Shown here: positions 37,401-42,656 of the stretch, piece after piece | Position numbering within the stretch: position 1 is the first letter of the stretch | Layout: every line of letters starts with the position of its first letter | DNA from: a virus | Virus record (IMG/VR): IMGVR_UViG_3300020411_000832 | Location: 1-44,567 of that record | Strand: one strand, 5' to 3' | DNA: 44,567 nucleotides | Position numbers and translations under genes: made by a program | The notes under the pieces: generated by a model | Told to the model about the DNA's origin: nothing | Databases searched by the model: none | Seen by the model: only the letters and a program-made list of their open reading frames with translations

Positions 37401-40116
37401 AGTATAGTGTTTTATTCCTATAATCATAACCAGCGTTAACAACTTCAATAGAAGATATTACCTTCTTCTTTTCAAATGCTTCTATGGTCTGTAGACCAGA
37501 TCCATATGTACTTAATCCTACAGTATTAACTCCAGCAATAGCATCATCTAATGTGCTGTGAAGTTTAATTGAAAATTCATCAACAAGATTAGCAAAGTAG
37601 ATTGATTGATTAACTAATCCACCAATTACAGTTTGACCTTCGGATTTGTATATTACTTCCTCTTGTGGTCTTAATTTATGATATGTACTAAATCCAATTT
37701 TATTATTGGCAAGATCTATATCAATATATTCTGCACCTGCGTTAAAAGTAACTCTATGAGTAACATTAGATACACTACACTGAGCCTCTGCACCTGTACC
37801 CTGTCCACCAGTAATAGTTACTTTAGGTATAATCGTATAGTCAAAACCAGTTTCAATAACATCAATTCTCTTTAAAGAACCATTAATATTGCAAACACCT
37901 GTAGCACCAACACCAACATTGGTAGTTCCTGCCCCAACACCATCTTCAATGTGCAATGCTGGTGGATTAATTACGTCATAATTGGAATCACCAGATGAAG
38001 TAACCTCAATCTCGTCAATTTGACCATAATATACCAAATCACTAGATTTATAGTTTGTTAGTTCAACTCCATTGACAAACATACCAGTTTGCCCAGAAGT
38101 TGTATCAACTGGTCTACCACCTAACTTCGGTTTAGTGAATTTTCTAACAAGATCCTGTCTTTTAAGTGATTTTCCTCTAAAATCAAGTAATTCTAACTTA
38201 TTATTTGTTACTGTACCAAAAACTCTTACAAAAATACCATTTCTAATATTTGATTTACTAGTAGCAAGACTAATTGTACTTGCATTAACCTTTTTTATGA
38301 AATATTGACCTTCAGGTATGCTAAGTGGGATATTATTATTAGCACTATACCAAACAGGATCACCAGTAAAGAATGGGTTTGATCCAATCGCCATCTGATA
38401 CCCATTAAACTGCCCACTAAACAACATTGAAAGTGGTTTTGGATCTATTGGGGTATTAAAGTAATCTGGTAAAGACGGTGATACTGCATATGTGTTTTTA
38501 CTGTCATCAATATACATATTCTGCATATTTGCAGACATATTTGCCAACTCTGGAAGATTAACCGCAGCAACTTTTGATATTCCTCTTCTAACAATATAAG
38601 ATACGTTTATAAGAGGAATATTGGCAGGTAAGTTAACATCAAAACTCTTATTATCTGCAACACCAAGAACACTAACATCATAAACAGTGCCATCATTAGC
38701 AGTTAAAGTACCAATATCTCCCAAAGTAAATATATGGTCATCAAATGTAGTTAATCTATATTGAGCAGCACCGTTAATTGCATTTGTTAATTTTACTATT
38801 CCTGCAATATCATATTCTGGTGTAATATTCAAAATCCAACTCTTAAGAATCTGATCTTGTGAATCATGACCAAGAGAAACAATCTCTACTTGATCTCCCT
38901 CTTGATAGTAGTTAGATGCTTGTCTATCAAAAGTTAAAGTACCAAGAACACCACTTATTTTTACTCTTATTTCCTCTCCAGCAGAATTAATGGCATATGC
39001 AAAATCTGGTGTCTCAACATTAGTCTCAACAGGAATAGGAATTGGAGAACTTAGACCAAAGAACTGAGTAGATGACTTAGATGTATATTCAATTTCATAA
39101 TCAACCCCATCTACAGTTACTGTTAAAACACCACTATCAGGGAAACTAATAGTAGAATCAACATCTATCCAAACTTGATTTAAACCAACTGCTTCGGTAA
39201 TCCTAGTTTTAGGATGTACTGAAAATTTGAATTGTTCGAGATCTGGATTATAGTCTAAACTTAATCTAAAGTAAGACATTCCATCTTTAATTATTTCCTC
39301 TACTGCAGTAATAGAACCAGTAGCTTTTACAATATGTTCTGTTTCATCTTGGAAAAGAGTTCTATTTACTAGATCGTTTGGATCTCCTTGTAATTGCTTA
39401 ACAACTAAATCTCTAACAATCCTATAATCTGCATCTGATGCTTGCAGTAAAAAGTCCCTTGGTTTGACAATTGATACGTCAACACCAAAGATTACCTTAA
39501 AAAGTATATCAAAAGATGATGTAGAACCTTTAGCAGAATAAAAATCCTTTAATCTGGATACAATATTCTTCTCATTTACTGCATCAAAGAATTTAACCTC
39601 TTCAAAACCAGGGGTATATTGCCTCTTAAACTTCCTGTATAATTCAAATAGGAATAATGCATGTAAATTATAAACAACCGTGCTAGAGGCGTGTGTAGAC
39701 ACCCCTGTTTGACTAAAAATAAGACTATCGTCTTCTTGTCCCTTATAAGAGGTTATTCCACTAAATCCTCTTGAACAATTAACAAAAGAGACAGGAGTTT
39801 TTGATTCATAGGTGATAATTTCACTATCAATCTGAATTAAACCATTATTATCAGGAAAACCTTGTGTATTTTCTACTTCTATTGTATCAGAGAACAAATC
39901 ACTATCAGAAGTAGTAGTTGTTGAGTATACTAATTCAGATAAATTCTCTAATTTTACATATTGATCAATATTATTAAGAATATCAGTCGGACCACCAGGA
40001 GATTCTAGAGATCCATAATAAGACCTAAGAAATCCCTGAAATTCAGGAAAATTCTCTTTTACAAAATTAGGAAGGTGGTCCTGTACTAAATGACGGACCT
40101 TTACTCTATTATGCAT
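22435..40116 (-). CDS. Giant 5,893-residue modular baseplate/tail protein (gp7 position)
   Basis: One uninterrupted frame encodes a protein of roughly 620 kDa between gp6 and gp8, where T4 has wedge protein gp7 (about 1,032 aa). The N-terminus (MHNRVKVRHLVQDHLPNFVK, then FPEFQGFLRSYYGSLES) and the first 400 residues probably dock in the wedge; identity with gp7 is inferred from position. Further on are 'GSGY' beta units (about 720-1150), a YHYH domain (about 1185-1345, with YHSPIIGWAFDGFPIYGPYG), a jelly-roll carbohydrate-binding-like module (about 1620-1800), and an array of about fifteen F-x-C/Y-P-R repeats (about 3580-5215). The last 500 residues return to 'GSGY' units. No signal peptide or membrane segment is seen. 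It is 5 bases from gp6. It probably forms long peripheral structures that contact the host or its polysaccharides. Confidence 0.9.
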   Translation of the reverse strand: MHNRVKVRHLVQDHLPNFVKENFPEFQGFLRSYYGSLESPGGPTDILNNIDQYVKLENLSELVYSTTTTSDSDLFSDTIEVENTQGFPDNNGLIQIDSEIITYESKTPVSFVNCSRGFSGITSYKGQEDDSLIFSQTGVSTHASSTVVYNLHALFLFELYRKFKRQYTPGFEEVKFFDAVNEKNIVSRLKDFYSAKGSTSSFDILFKVIFGVDVSIVKPRDFLLQASDADYRIVRDLVVKQLQGDPNDLVNRTLFQDETEHIVKATGSITAVEEIIKDGMSYFRLSLDYNPDLEQFKFSVHPKTRITEAVGLNQVWIDVDSTISFPDSGVLTVTVDGVDYEIEYTSKSSTQFFGLSSPIPIPVETNVETPDFAYAINSAGEEIRVKISGVLGTLTFDRQASNYYQEGDQVEIVSLGHDSQDQILKSWILNITPEYDIAGIVKLTNAINGAAQYRLTTFDDHIFTLGDIGTLTANDGTVYDVSVLGVADNKSFDVNLPANIPLINVSYIVRRGISKVAAVNLPELANMSANMQNMYIDDSKNTYAVSPSLPDYFNTPIDPKPLSMLFSGQFNGYQMAIGSNPFFTGDPVWYSANNNIPLSIPEGQYFIKKVNASTISLATSKSNIRNGIFVRVFGTVTNNKLELLDFRGKSLKRQDLVRKFTKPKLGGRPVDTTSGQTGMFVNGVELTNYKSSDLVYYGQIDEIEVTSSGDSNYDVINPPALHIEDGVGAGTTNVGVGATGVCNINGSLKRIDVIETGFDYTIIPKVTITGGQGTGAEAQCSVSNVTHRVTFNAGAEYIDIDLANNKIGFSTYHKLRPQEEVIYKSEGQTVIGGLVNQSIYFANLVDEFSIKLHSTLDDAIAGVNTVGLSTYGSGLQTIEAFEKKKVISSIEVVNAGYDYRNKTLYFQPSKVDIFDNKLNIDNHKLKDREVVQFINEGGAFPVGVASTTQYYVSVVDENSVRLAERRIVSTGDSISEDYNYINNRFLDFEDNGTGIHKLVYTPIEVKIEGPIGVGTFAGQDFRAKINPVFTGDIESISLSAHGENYGDNEILNYNRQPVITLINGENAQVSPLVSSEGKIIDIIINNQGSGYNSPPIIEIEGDGNGAILNPIIVEGKLVDVKIINNGFGYKNTNTFLNVVATGSGAKFNAKIKSWTINLVQKLMLTGEVPQDDGVLALSLDSSNEIEYTHAFAPRELRRKVLATSVDIDGSIIYRADILNETNTNKYHSPIIGWAFDGFPIYGPYGYADREGGAVKRLETSYELRVDVSGIRPPSYGSGMFCEDYKYVGKGDLDEFNGRFCKTPEFPNGTYAYFLTVDASAEVAGPFAGYLKPVFPYVIGPQYKGLPQTYNFSQFSTLRFVDLNDGNYTRYTSRYGIRGKKSRYKGFIQPNVFSEGFTEVVAVSPGSVDSLNIIAPGDKYNIADNIFFNDEGTQGGGAYARISQILGPSVTNIAYNTKKLSNIQFTPTLGKGRFVGFGTTAHEFNSGDIVDLQNLNLLSTELSKNYTVGVTTNTLVLRGNVGTANSTGITTYFNVDGDLTFPTTVVDDFYTINSEIIQILNIDTVSKRIRVRRDIAGVATAFAHQSGDILSENPRRFTINTGFQTTTQYQIDRTLYFEPEEVTGLISENLVLYSDAVSPSLTGGTWTKATAGNGIGTVTFYHSKTPDGNIAAAKVGIATTTSATDTVVLQNGNFTLSGNVHTFSAFLKGDQGGEEVWMILQDTAVNVYYHQKVTLTREWQRFKLTTLTNANPHRAQFGANGVAVGSGTTIRATLNARPTFYVAGVQVEQSEFMTPYVATYDTQVLASAKKVGKTYLQNPGAGIDKISPIKDTFYIPGHGLRTGEKIIYNVGAGSSGPNVSAAGTSYWLTDNTTLYAAVHDENFVGISTNKIGIGTTGNFVGIGSTATAGLLTIDTPGSGRLHSFKTSYNNVISADILKKTATVSTGTSHYLTDGDYIDLKVISGIQTTVTIKYDDGNRRMLVNPRGFLAGDVDEDNNRFTIANHGWRTGDKILHNSSTPTGGINNSQIYYIIVIDENTVKLSDNYYSKITSDDEIQIVGITSASFGTFSPINPEIKAYRNNTIVFDLSDSSLSNSGLSAFDFNIYRDSDFSDLYFTSEANAGISTLVLDFHVKKNGVIGQQNANLTLVIDKSTPNNLYYNLEPIKSSGAAASKTEMLSDNFQITNPNRLSIVDSKYDAKITVSGLTTNTFNYTLYQTPEKPSYDATEATVVYQTTSKSATGPVGDIALDSGGSGYKSLPYVSKVVSAAGTGALFLPRSTSIGKLNEVVLTDIGFDYPADNTLRPAASLPATYKIEPLSKFKKVKIQDPGVNYFLTPDIVVVDGFTGRVNTEAFLRYDVGDTEVEIVRNTTGLYNVTPVLMPTNNPNGTRIDSIVFDSTTLDVTVAFAVTFSSAESYPFEVGGRILVENTNTLNDVGRGYNSAAYDYKLFTITAADANIGGDFPTLKYNLTGLLNPGEQPGDFDNFESFGTVTPESYFPTFEVFLEKDSFARGEFITNQLDNSGVVQEYDNKNEFLKVRSQDQFNKGDVIIGQSTQNQGLISSVDGVRGTYSINSNSVTKKGFLKDTGKLNRFFQRMHDNDYYQYFSYAVRSPISFEKWNAYVSNLNHTTGYKKFGELLADSYDPAIVGMGTGQDLNAFIAVSDLTSVVDLNMIKDFDTAREKAITVNNKLVSNEILFGLPFLAKYQEFIGNRVLPIDDFSVDFDGTKRDFGLFCAGDPIFEQTFDGSDTSIVDVNEQSFNLFNHYFVSGEKIEYIPHGNDFANAINIDPTDFGPGIGTTTKLPGSFHVIKLDNQKIQVAVSATDSLRFNPVYVGINSVGIGTQHKFRGVDPNNRLLITVNGTIQSPVVSTANTFAVGSTSVGIGTTIFGITGISSVFSGDLVKVNDETMLVAGVDKPNNLLTVRRGWMGSTEATHTGFSTVTKLVGNFSVVNNDIHFSEAMWGDIPVGMGTTGTSNNIDYTGLTTSSRFSGRVFLRSAINEAFTTSFVKAYDNNFVFDDLSSKFNGISTSFILQNKGNDIDTITAGNAIILINDIFQGPQRLGNEITTIEGDYKIEQHNGNTQTLLGFNGKVSDYSSNKDINANNVPRGGIIVSVGSTDGYGFQPLVAAGGTAVVSSAGTITSIAIGNTGSGYRSGLQTVGVAVQTKSLGIASITYVGNATVTDGHVTDVTVDKVARFYKPRNIIHVGYSSVTGITTVRTTQKHQLELGDEVQIVGAAFTCDYYNSVDLTNAIYNNTTGIMTVSVATTSVAISDFVYTNTTGIATITTATPHNLVKQTAIGRTFALSGIALTCVGYGQTFAVHSAQYDHTTGLATFFTVGNHGLTATDDVKLRELNFTCPVGGAEGYGQQFGINGFTYDNLTGLCTVTTATSISGVIGVGSEVRLDNIGLNCAYGNSLYPDGSQGYTFSVLTVPTSNQFTFNAGVSTLPHTYVSGGTVNAGITTSVFPDGSQGYSFKTIGVAATSFTANVGISSIRHTWNNGGVVQVGITTSIFPGNAQNSPTGDTFACISAPDMYTLTFQAGISTIPHSYVSGGEVILGHKLKVGTDIALTGLGMTCGMSTEVHTYPRNRDTITDTSVEIIADGTDHTVTNAAYNPTTGIMTLTINNHGFHVGDKVKLAEKSLTFTCAKNNHASTHSYPRKNDPIYGQWVGIANTTVNTLKIQVLETIPSTNVDAHTFVSATTNGLTHNNNTITLDVGPSGPKHQFSHTFEGTDTFTPTAAAYNPNTGVMTLTIANHPFQAGDYVGIAQSALTFTCTAGSGNHAYPRATDPIYDKWIPVSNITTDTFDVQVLDTIPSTNVGVHTFVSATTGGISRSVVHTGGVYNHLFVSAEEDAISVGGTNTKYTPTNAEYTASNGNLVLTIPGHNLSGAATTTATGAQYDGNVGILTCTVSGGHNITSGQWIKFVDNSLTFKCALDSYSKNHTYPRPHDPAGTNWLQANVTSGTTFEVQVLESIPSTNTSIHTFQGAAANGIMIAQNTIGIATESIKLSCDMDKHGSEHVYPRRTDPIYRKTIGVASTTSDTITVDVGISTIIPYGVSAASYDPASGALVLNVGSHNLSKGTTVKVATNSLVFTCSQDSDTTKHRYPRAGDPIYAGTKVTRINSNTEFEINVGVSNVPTYYKSGGYLEEIILAPRAVNNMPSSQDVGFDGTAVTNILDEYSFECDSGTSPYLHFYKRAGEVTKQVDVRFDSPLGYEDIPLIYSDDNDSVGLGTGASVDIEVSNVTGVANFEVNRFGYAYGSDDVLTVAIGGTVGIPTFATKTTNALVPVVSGGRYPHTFVGAANSAVISGGGYDHTWVSSLTNGVSVTGVGNFTPTDATYNPTTGDMVLTIAGHPYTTSQTVGFATGAITFNCMMDGQATLHSYPRPGDPVLGYGVTAITAKDTNTITVNVGASATVGHSVNNATYTPETGEMVLTIPNHGLKGSEDYTVTHALYNAGTGGMTLTLSGITTLNALNVGDRVRFDDNSVSFTCAMDGNSTTHSYPRATDPSSNKWLPVVGVTTSNIEVMVGASGTVYYTPVGADYNSITGYMTLAIGEHDLTGPSNHTVTNAIYDPMAGIMTCTVPSHGFSNGDRVKFEDGSISFSCNYGSGGTKSYPRSASIGSTITDPISGKFIVISGVTDDTFNVGVGTATLGINNPHTFVSAYQNGLQKAGEPVVIAPNSINFQCSQDNYTTTHQYPRPGTDPIAGVGTPITGVGNTTITLFVGIGTDSDHRFVAGLSSATNAVRTGGNYTHTFVSATTNGLRKAGESVRLSDNGLTFKCEMDDYASEHSYPRATKNVHKFVRALEDSIVPNTGNALKPTGASYNGVDGNLVLDFDFNYGHKFVAGSSNLDDAVTVGVWTGGDKLTPRDAQYNPVSGDLVLNFNNNYAHTFDAAGSTLTNAVTVGVWTGGTKLSPNFATYDPLSGELELTFVADHNLTTANTIGIATNSLAFKCARDDYATSKTYPRTTDPIHNLSTVAIASTTAKTFKVLVGKSNHNLTTSNTIGIATGSLAFTCSRDNYGSVQSYPRAKDPIHGLSNVAIAATTLDTITVNVGTSYHKLVAGSNTVGIITESMTFTCDLDDHRTEHSYPRTTDPAHNATIGIAATTPTSITINVGKSGISTADPYHNNAVSIGSTTENTISVNIGKAPAERRFKVIDADYNGFTGWLTLTVGQHSLHTGERVRLANESLLFTCSSDDYGSINPYPRQTDPIYGGVGIASTTPTTIKMNVGMAPVGKRYAHQFVGVGSYREFQLTVDETYASKFSGWNVGDFLVLDDITPYFNGIRRLFPLASNGDRISFFARANAGINLQSNLLVFVNDILQTPGEGYTFTGGSTLRFSEAPKGGVAGFTTLGDKCKLLMYTGTQTIDVREVDVLPTLKVGDDVQLYSDVDVTFNQDERLVMDVKSADTITTNNYAGQGVTPNELLQRPISWTKQDVDKIIDTNIVGKDRVYYEPVINPQTNILETVGVNSTSVFVYSLRSLFDDPKEAMLVGDREKMQIITQEPLVNATASCTISNGAVNAITVTNPGFGYTVAPEVTVQKPFDVVGVATAATATASIDSNGSITGIAVGMGGTGYIYGPLTSLTVAQNGIGFPFLESGLNTMSNAKLITYTGSGRGATANIEISTLNYEVSSVAIVEGGTGYQPGDQLAVEVYDNVGLGTTNRRWALTTPIKFNVGAIGSPEVMVAPPSRKLEEVPKTTIEGDYGIIVGIGTTTIVGVASTGITFDFYIPQDSKLKSGFSLVQSGIETGYLFNVTGTGVNGPVTTLRADNSVLGIGTTCMDATFEVAHYTHNTRFIPPEISGNSVGIATTVTTVVAKIANFTNVVGYGTTANYGDYTWGKVNLSIRLGTKQTFEAVHGTSQSGIGSNPVIRRKNPLRYKGYIIS
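24370..30500 (-). repeat. Degenerate protein-coding repeat array (F-x-C / Y-P-R units)
   Basis: This part of the giant gene encodes about fifteen copies of a unit with the pattern Y-[ND]-x-x-[TS]-G ... L-x-[IV]-x-x-H ... [TS]-F-x-C ... Y-P-R-x-x-D-P, followed by an [IV]-x-V-G strand. The Tyr-Pro-Arg codons fall near 24480, 24830, 25018, 25205, 25725, 26011, 26259, 26600, 26958, 27791, 28044, 28277, 28758, 29139 and 29356. The shortest spacing is about 62 residues (24830 to 25205); longer spacings include additional beta units such as HTFVSATTNGL. Toward 29500-30500 related units with PDGSQGYSF appear. The copies have diverged in sequence, so most are old, but some neighbours are still very close. 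Confidence 0.85.
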
Positions 40117-40120
40117 ATTC

Positions 40121-42028
40121 CTATAGTCTTACGTAATCCCCATTAAGGTAGCTAGACGATACTATATATCCCGATCCTGAGAGTTCTGCTCCAGAAGCAA
40201 TTGAATCGGAAACCATTGTCAATGATGAAGATCCTGAACTTAACTGTAAGTACAAATCTTGCTTTCCAATGATGTCATTAGATTTTGGTAGAGCAGAAAA
40301 CTCAATAATCTCATCTCCAGATACTTTTTTGGAGGTAGATATGATATTAACTGCGTTAATTAGTATTTCACCCTTTTGATAATCAATAGTACCTACATTT
40401 TTTCTTACAACTACAGGTTGTTGTTTAGCATCAAGTCTAATCATAACCATATCCCCTGTTAGCATGTCTTTATTAGGAACATCACTAAAGTAAACTGTAC
40501 CAGTTACACCACTAATGCCAACACCAGAGGTCTTAACATTGTATCCAGCAGTATTCTTGATGTGAAATTCATTACCAAAACAAACTTCATATTCTGCAAA
40601 CTGGTTCATTAAGACTCTAAGATCCCTCCTCATTTGTACATTTGTGATGTTTGAGGTTATTGAACTACCAGAATCATCAATCAATTTAAGGAATTTACTA
40701 TATTTGAACCTTGAACCATACTTATTCAGGTCTGTAGACTTACTATACTTCTCAATATTAGAAGCAACTGTCTGTTTTAATGACGCTGCATCACCAGTAT
40801 TGGCATTATAATAGACAGCAGACTCATATTCGATGTAAAGATACTTCAAATCAATGAATTCTGGGATAATTCCTGCAACTGCATACTTTTTAAGAGCAAT
40901 TTTTAGGTTATCTTTGATGTTATTTGGTAAATATGTACCATTTTTAGGTTTAACAGTAATGTAAACCTTACCAAATTGAGGAGGAACTAACTCTTCACCA
41001 CCAAAAACAGATACAGATTCAGTCTCTGGGAAGATTTGGGGTAAAATGGTCTCATAATCAGTAGCAGTTACCGCTCTATTTTGAGAAGCATAGACTCTAG
41101 GAGCAAACTTCTTAATAGAAGAGATGGTTTCAATCGCAGTACCACCACCAGATGCCTCATCAGCAGTCACAATAGGTGAAGATACCTTAATAGAGTTGCC
41201 ATTATTGTCAAATAATCGCCCTACAAAGGTAAAATCAGACACTCCATTAGCATCTTGTGCTGCTGTAGTGATATAAGAACAAATAATGTAGTTACCATCC
41301 TGTAATTTACGTCCAAAAACACCATCACCAAAGAAAATTTCATATTTTTGGTCTTCAATTTCGTTCAAAAAGAAGACATCTTGAGTTGCGTCAACTTCAG
41401 TGATGTTATTGACGTACTTATACTTCCTACTAATGGAACTTGTCTTCGATTCTCTTACATCTATTCTCAATAAGGTGGTATCTATAGCATTGTTATTGAG
41501 AATAAACCTTTGATCCTTGTTTAAACTGTCATAGGTAAAGGATTCAGTAAGATATATGCCCTCATAAATGTCAATTCCTGAAAAAGTAGCAATTCCACCC
41601 GATACAGGGACTGTTATGTCCTCTGGGATGGAGAAAGTAAAGGATTGAGTACCAAAATTAGACGAACTAGTACATACAATACCCTTTCTAAGAGTTAAAG
41701 TAATAGGATTAGTACCTATATTTGCTGTAGATACAAAAAATGATATTTTTGCTTTAGCAGATATAGGTGATCTGGGTATATAACCAACATTTCTTGCTAA
41801 TGATACAACATTTTCTCTTAAAGTTGCCGCATCAATAAACACCTCATTCGCTAACATGTTAGCATTATAAGAAGAGATGTATGTATTGTATGCTAAGGTG
41901 TCCAGAAGGATAGAAAAGTTCGATCCATCAAAATCAAAGTCCGTAAAGTCACTATTTGTTCGTAGATAACTCTTAATTTGACTTTTTATCTGGTCAAAAT
42001 CTAAATTTGAAAAATTTACTAACGCCAT
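40121..42028 (-). CDS. 6: Baseplate wedge protein gp6
   Basis: This 635-aa protein is the T4-type wedge protein gp6, whose dimers form the continuous ring of the baseplate. T4 gp6 is 660 aa. The N-terminal part (residues about 15-90) contains the baseplate J-like region with DFDGSNFSILLDTLAYNTYI followed by NANMLANEVFIDAATLRENV and GYIPRSPISAKAKISFF. Around residues 305-350, NRAVTATDYETILPQIFPET and FGKVYITVKPK match the J/gp6 core. The C-terminus is Ser-rich. The gene is 3 bases after gp25 and 4 bases before the giant gene, so the three are probably translated from one message, the usual order gp25-gp6-gp7 position. Confidence 0.95.
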   Translation of the reverse strand: MALVNFSNLDFDQIKSQIKSYLRTNSDFTDFDFDGSNFSILLDTLAYNTYISSYNANMLANEVFIDAATLRENVVSLARNVGYIPRSPISAKAKISFFVSTANIGTNPITLTLRKGIVCTSSSNFGTQSFTFSIPEDITVPVSGGIATFSGIDIYEGIYLTESFTYDSLNKDQRFILNNNAIDTTLLRIDVRESKTSSISRKYKYVNNITEVDATQDVFFLNEIEDQKYEIFFGDGVFGRKLQDGNYIICSYITTAAQDANGVSDFTFVGRLFDNNGNSIKVSSPIVTADEASGGGTAIETISSIKKFAPRVYASQNRAVTATDYETILPQIFPETESVSVFGGEELVPPQFGKVYITVKPKNGTYLPNNIKDNLKIALKKYAVAGIIPEFIDLKYLYIEYESAVYYNANTGDAASLKQTVASNIEKYSKSTDLNKYGSRFKYSKFLKLIDDSGSSITSNITNVQMRRDLRVLMNQFAEYEVCFGNEFHIKNTAGYNVKTSGVGISGVTGTVYFSDVPNKDMLTGDMVMIRLDAKQQPVVVRKNVGTIDYQKGEILINAVNIISTSKKVSGDEIIEFSALPKSNDIIGKQDLYLQLSSGSSSLTMVSDSIASGAELSGSGYIVSSSYLNGDYVRL

Positions 42029-42031
42029 TAT

Positions 42032-42433
42032 TTACCTAGTAGGAAGCAACACGAATTCTAACTGTTGCGGTTGTGCATCAATTCCAACTATAAGGTAGAT
42101 TAGGGTTACATTCATTGCATTACCTAAAAAATCGGGTTCTACAGTGACTGTATCTACTTCTACTCGTGGTTCATAATTTTCTATTACAGTTTCAATCTCT
42201 CTTCTTAAGTTATCTGCCGTAAAGGTGTCAATTGTCTCAAAAAGGAGTCTATTAACTGCACAACCAAGATCAGGATCAAATATTTTTTCACCTTGTATAG
42301 TTAATACAAGATTCTGAACGGAACGTGCAATGGCAGATTCATTCTTAAGCACCAAAAGGTCTTTAGTAATGGGATTCCTTTTTAAAGACAAACTAATATC
42401 TTTAAATCCAACGCTGGACCGCTCTAGAGGCAT
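42032..42433 (-). CDS. 25: Baseplate wedge protein gp25
   Basis: This 133-aa protein belongs to the gp25/GPW baseplate family; T4 gp25 is 132 aa. It forms part of the wedge core next to the sheath and helps nucleate sheath assembly with gp6 and gp53. The motif NLVLTIQGEKIFDPDLGCAV (about residues 42-61) followed by a Leu/Phe helix is the family core, and the beta-rich end EFVLLPTR is also typical. Two late-promoter-like AATAAATA octamers lie just upstream (42436-42443 and 42453-42460). Only the farther one is at a plausible distance from the ATG. Confidence 0.95.
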   Translation of the reverse strand: MPLERSSVGFKDISLSLKRNPITKDLLVLKNESAIARSVQNLVLTIQGEKIFDPDLGCAVNRLLFETIDTFTADNLRREIETVIENYEPRVEVDTVTVEPDFLGNAMNVTLIYLIVGIDAQPQQLEFVLLPTR

Positions 42434-42452
42434 GATATTTATTAAGTATTAA

Positions 42453-42460
42453 TATTTATT
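42453..42460 (-). promoter_or_regulatory. T4-type late promoter motif (AATAAATA) before gp25
   Basis: The minus strand reads AATAAATA, 19 bases upstream of the gp25 ATG, with the stop codon of the 55-aa gene (TAA at 42458-42456) wholly inside it. A second identical octamer at 42436-42443 ends only 2 bases before the ATG; it is too close to be the normal promoter and may be chance in AT-rich DNA. Confidence 0.6.
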
Positions 42461-42623
42461 TAGCGACTTCCCAATCAGTTCCTACTTCAGAGGGATCATA
42501 CAACTCCTCCTTACGTAAGTTTCGATTGCGTTTAGCAATCTTATCCAAATACTTGTCTGAATCTGTTTCAGTTAATAGACCACTATCTTTAGCGGTATAA
42601 TCAGGGTTTACCCAAACATCCAT
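42456..42623 (-). CDS. Small charged protein upstream of gp25 (55 aa)
   Basis: A short frame begins with ATG at 42623 and encodes MDVWVNPDYTAKDSGLLTET followed by a Lys/Arg/Asp-rich segment and the end TDWEVAK. It is hydrophilic, with a predicted helix from about residue 20 to 42, and no known motif. Its support comes from position: the gap between its neighbours is filled almost exactly, and a perfect late promoter TATAAATA (42649-42656) lies 25 bases upstream. No clear Shine-Dalgarno sequence is seen. Function is unknown; late expression with the baseplate genes hints at a virion or assembly role. Confidence 0.7.
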   Translation of the reverse strand: MDVWVNPDYTAKDSGLLTETDSDKYLDKIAKRNRNLRKEELYDPSEVGTDWEVAK

Positions 42624-42648
42624 GTTTTCGAGGGGGTAGGTCGTACTA

Positions 42649-42656
42649 TATTTATA
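42649..42656 (-). promoter_or_regulatory. Perfect T4 late promoter octamer (TATAAATA)
   Basis: The minus strand reads exactly TATAAATA, the T4 late consensus, 25 bases upstream of the 55-aa gene and about 215 bases upstream of gp25. The stop codon of the 64-aa gene (TAA at 42654-42652) lies within it. It is the best late promoter in the window and probably starts the baseplate transcript. Confidence 0.7.

Noticed and set aside
42436-42443. Second AATAAATA as an independent gp25 promoter
   Set aside because: It ends 2 bases before the ATG, which would leave almost no leader. The octamer at 42453-42460 has the usual distance.
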